From Pseudomonadales bacterium (lineage in GTDB: Bacteria > Pseudomonadota > Gammaproteobacteria > Pseudomonadales > Halieaceae): DNA of 64,000 bases. The stretch is taken from assembly GCA_024234815.1 (NCBI GenBank), contig JACKNO010000003.1:1-64000 (forward strand), written 5' to 3'. The stretch's first letter is position 1, and the number at the start of each line of letters is the position of its first letter. Below are positions 62,828-64,000 of the stretch, piece after piece. A program made the translations under genes and the position numbers. Under the pieces are notes generated by a model. It ran no database searches. It worked only from the letters and a program-made list of their open reading frames with translations, and was not told where the DNA came from.

Positions 62828-63586
62828 GTGAACCTGTTCCTGTTTGCACACCAGGACGATGAATACGGTGTATTTCCCGTGCTGGAGAAGCTGGTGGCCC
62901 AGGGTGAGGCTGTCTCGGTCGTCTACCTGACCAGCGGCACGCTCGACGGGCAGCCGTCGGAGCGGCGCAACCAGGAAAGTATCGGGGTGCTGGGCAGAAT
63001 CGGTGTGACGGAACGCAATATCCACTTCGCCGGCACCGACCACGGCTTTCCGGACGGACAACTCCACCGGCATGTGGAGGCCGGTGCCCGGGCCGTGCTG
63101 GCGCTTTTCTCGCCCGCTGACACACCGACCCGAATCTTCACACCCGCCTGGGAGGGCGGACACCAGGATCACGACGCCACCTACATTATCGCCTGCTATC
63201 TCGCCCAAAAATATCGCTGCCTGGAGTCCAGCCGCCAGTTTCCGCTATACAACGGGCGCGGACTGCGGGGAAGCCTGTGGCATACCTTTTTGCCGCTCGC
63301 CGACAACGGCCCCATCCACAGCACTCGCCTGAGCTGGGGCCAACGGCTGCGCTATCTGCGCTATTGCCTGCACTACCGCTCCCAGTGGCCAACGTGGCTG
63401 GGCTTGTACCCCATGTATGCCCTGCGACTGCTTACCGACGGCCGCCAATACCTGCAGCCACTGCGCCCGCAAAGGCTGCTCGACGCACCTCATCCGGGTC
63501 CGAGCCTGTACCAGCGACGCGGGTTCTGCAACAGCGACCAGTTTGGGTATCACACCAGGGCTTTGGTTGCTAAAATCACCCGCTGA
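62828..63586 (+). CDS. PIG-L family deacetylase
   Basis: A 252-residue zinc-dependent deacetylase of the PIG-L/LmbE family, which removes acetyl groups from N-acetylglucosamine-linked compounds. The metal-binding AHQDDE is at residues 7-12 and HQDHD at about 116-120. The C-terminal 80 residues extend beyond typical LmbE domains. The start is GTG at 62828 with GGAG upstream. It lies 42 bases after the GNAT gene on the same strand. Confidence 0.85.
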   Translation: MNLFLFAHQDDEYGVFPVLEKLVAQGEAVSVVYLTSGTLDGQPSERRNQESIGVLGRIGVTERNIHFAGTDHGFPDGQLHRHVEAGARAVLALFSPADTPTRIFTPAWEGGHQDHDATYIIACYLAQKYRCLESSRQFPLYNGRGLRGSLWHTFLPLADNGPIHSTRLSWGQRLRYLRYCLHYRSQWPTWLGLYPMYALRLLTDGRQYLQPLRPQRLLDAPHPGPSLYQRRGFCNSDQFGYHTRALVAKITR

Positions 63587-63687
63587 CCAGAGTTTCCACA
63601 ATAACTTTTCAATAATGGCAGCCCGGCATCCGAAAGCGACAGCCCCCTGCAACCGGCGGCACGGCCGCCATCCATCGAGGCACCTGA
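63587..63687. other. Spacer between the PIG-L gene and the acyl carrier protein gene
   Basis: Only 101 bases, mostly C-rich, without a gene. I see no clear terminator or promoter pair in it. Confidence 0.5.
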
Positions 63688-63921
63688 ATGCGCACACTCA
63701 TCCTGCGTTTAATGGCAGAGATAGCCGAAAACACCGACTGCTCCCTGGTGGAAGACCTGCAGGACAACACCGTGCTGCTGGAATCCGGCCTGGATTCGCT
63801 GGGCTTCGCCATACTGGTAGCCCGACTCGAAGAGGAACTGGGAAGAGACCCCTTCACGGAAACCGATGACATCGTATACCCCAGGACGCTGGGGGAGTTT
63901 ATCGCTATTTATGAGCAGTGA
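63688..63921 (+). CDS. Acyl carrier protein
   Basis: A 77-residue carrier protein with Ser37 in ESGLDSLGFAIL, the 4'-phosphopantetheine attachment motif. The surrounding helices are acidic, as in ACPs. It is a stand-alone ACP outside the fatty acid synthesis operon, overlapping by 11 bases the next reading frame, a probable AMP-forming ligase. Such ACP plus ligase pairs occur in exopolysaccharide and exosortase A-associated clusters. Confidence 0.87.
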   Translation: MRTLILRLMAEIAENTDCSLVEDLQDNTVLLESGLDSLGFAILVARLEEELGRDPFTETDDIVYPRTLGEFIAIYEQ

Positions 63922-64000
63922 GGCAGTCACCCTCCTGGGAGTGATCCGGCAGCACTCCGAACGGCCCTTGCTCATACAGGGGGACGAGCAGCTGACGCCG
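63911..64000 (+). CDS. Start of a probable AMP-forming acyl ligase, cut by the window end
   Basis: Thirty in-frame codons from ATG at 63911 run to the end of the window without a stop, reading MSSEAVTLLGVIRQHSERPL and continuing to GDEQLTP. The beginning resembles acyl-CoA synthetases that start with a region leading into LTYxEL. The frame overlaps the ACP stop, implying coupling. The assignment depends on the neighbour and a short stretch, so it is tentative. Confidence 0.45.
   Translation, partial: MSSEAVTLLGVIRQHSERPLLIQGDEQLTP

Overview
This 64 kb window looks like chromosomal core sequence from a GC-rich gammaproteobacterium. Gene content and order closely match the Pseudomonas/Cellvibrionales neighbourhood clpB, pgeF, rluD, bamD, pilS, pilR, minor pilins, pilY1, pilE, ispH, fkpB, lspA, ileS, ribF, murJ. 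Together with the polyamine genes and the lack of mobile DNA, a marine Halieaceae/Cellvibrionales-type bacterium is my best guess; this is inference from context, not from a marker gene. I see no tRNA or rRNA gene inside the window, and no CRISPR array, insertion sequence or prophage.

Region 1 (1-8,150): a strong rRNA-type promoter reads leftward out of the window, followed by pssA, ilvY divergent from ilvC with candidate IlvY operators, and a polyamine operon of speA, a carboxy(nor)spermidine dehydrogenase gene and nspC. That operon encodes the carboxyspermidine route to spermidine.

Region 2 (8,240-12,380): three genes of a putative peptide ligation/cleavage module. A DUF1704 'QEGLA' protein with an HExxxH metalloprotease motif and a GNAT-peptidase C39 fusion face a RimK-like ATP-grasp ligase with an RLAN N-terminal domain. 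The ligase plus carboxypeptidase-like pairing resembles the eukaryotic tubulin tyrosination/detyrosination cycle and is the best candidate for an undescribed biochemical system here.

Region 3 (12,430-25,910): ilvIH with a 500-base upstream region, a secreted DUF4124 protein, clpB behind a likely heat-shock promoter, pgeF, rluD, bamD, nadE, and the pilS-pilR two-component system.

Region 4 (25,905-40,070): two complete, consecutive minor pilin operons with identical order (fimT-like, pilV, pilW, pilX, pilY1, pilE). The proteins are strongly diverged. The first PilY1 keeps an intact von Willebrand A metal site and the second has lost it.

Region 5 (40,260-53,350): the overlapping operon ribF, ileS, lspA, fkpB, ispH, then murJ, nudF, pyrB, sbcB, a class I fumarase and a coiled-coil membrane protein.

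Region 6 (53,460-64,000): a sulfotransferase-like protein, a short PuuD-like membrane protein, sodB, groES-groEL under a perfect CIRCE operator, fxsA, and the start of a surface-glycan or lipid-type cluster (YfhO-like membrane protein, GNAT, PIG-L deacetylase, acyl carrier protein and the beginning of a probable AMP-forming ligase cut by the window end).
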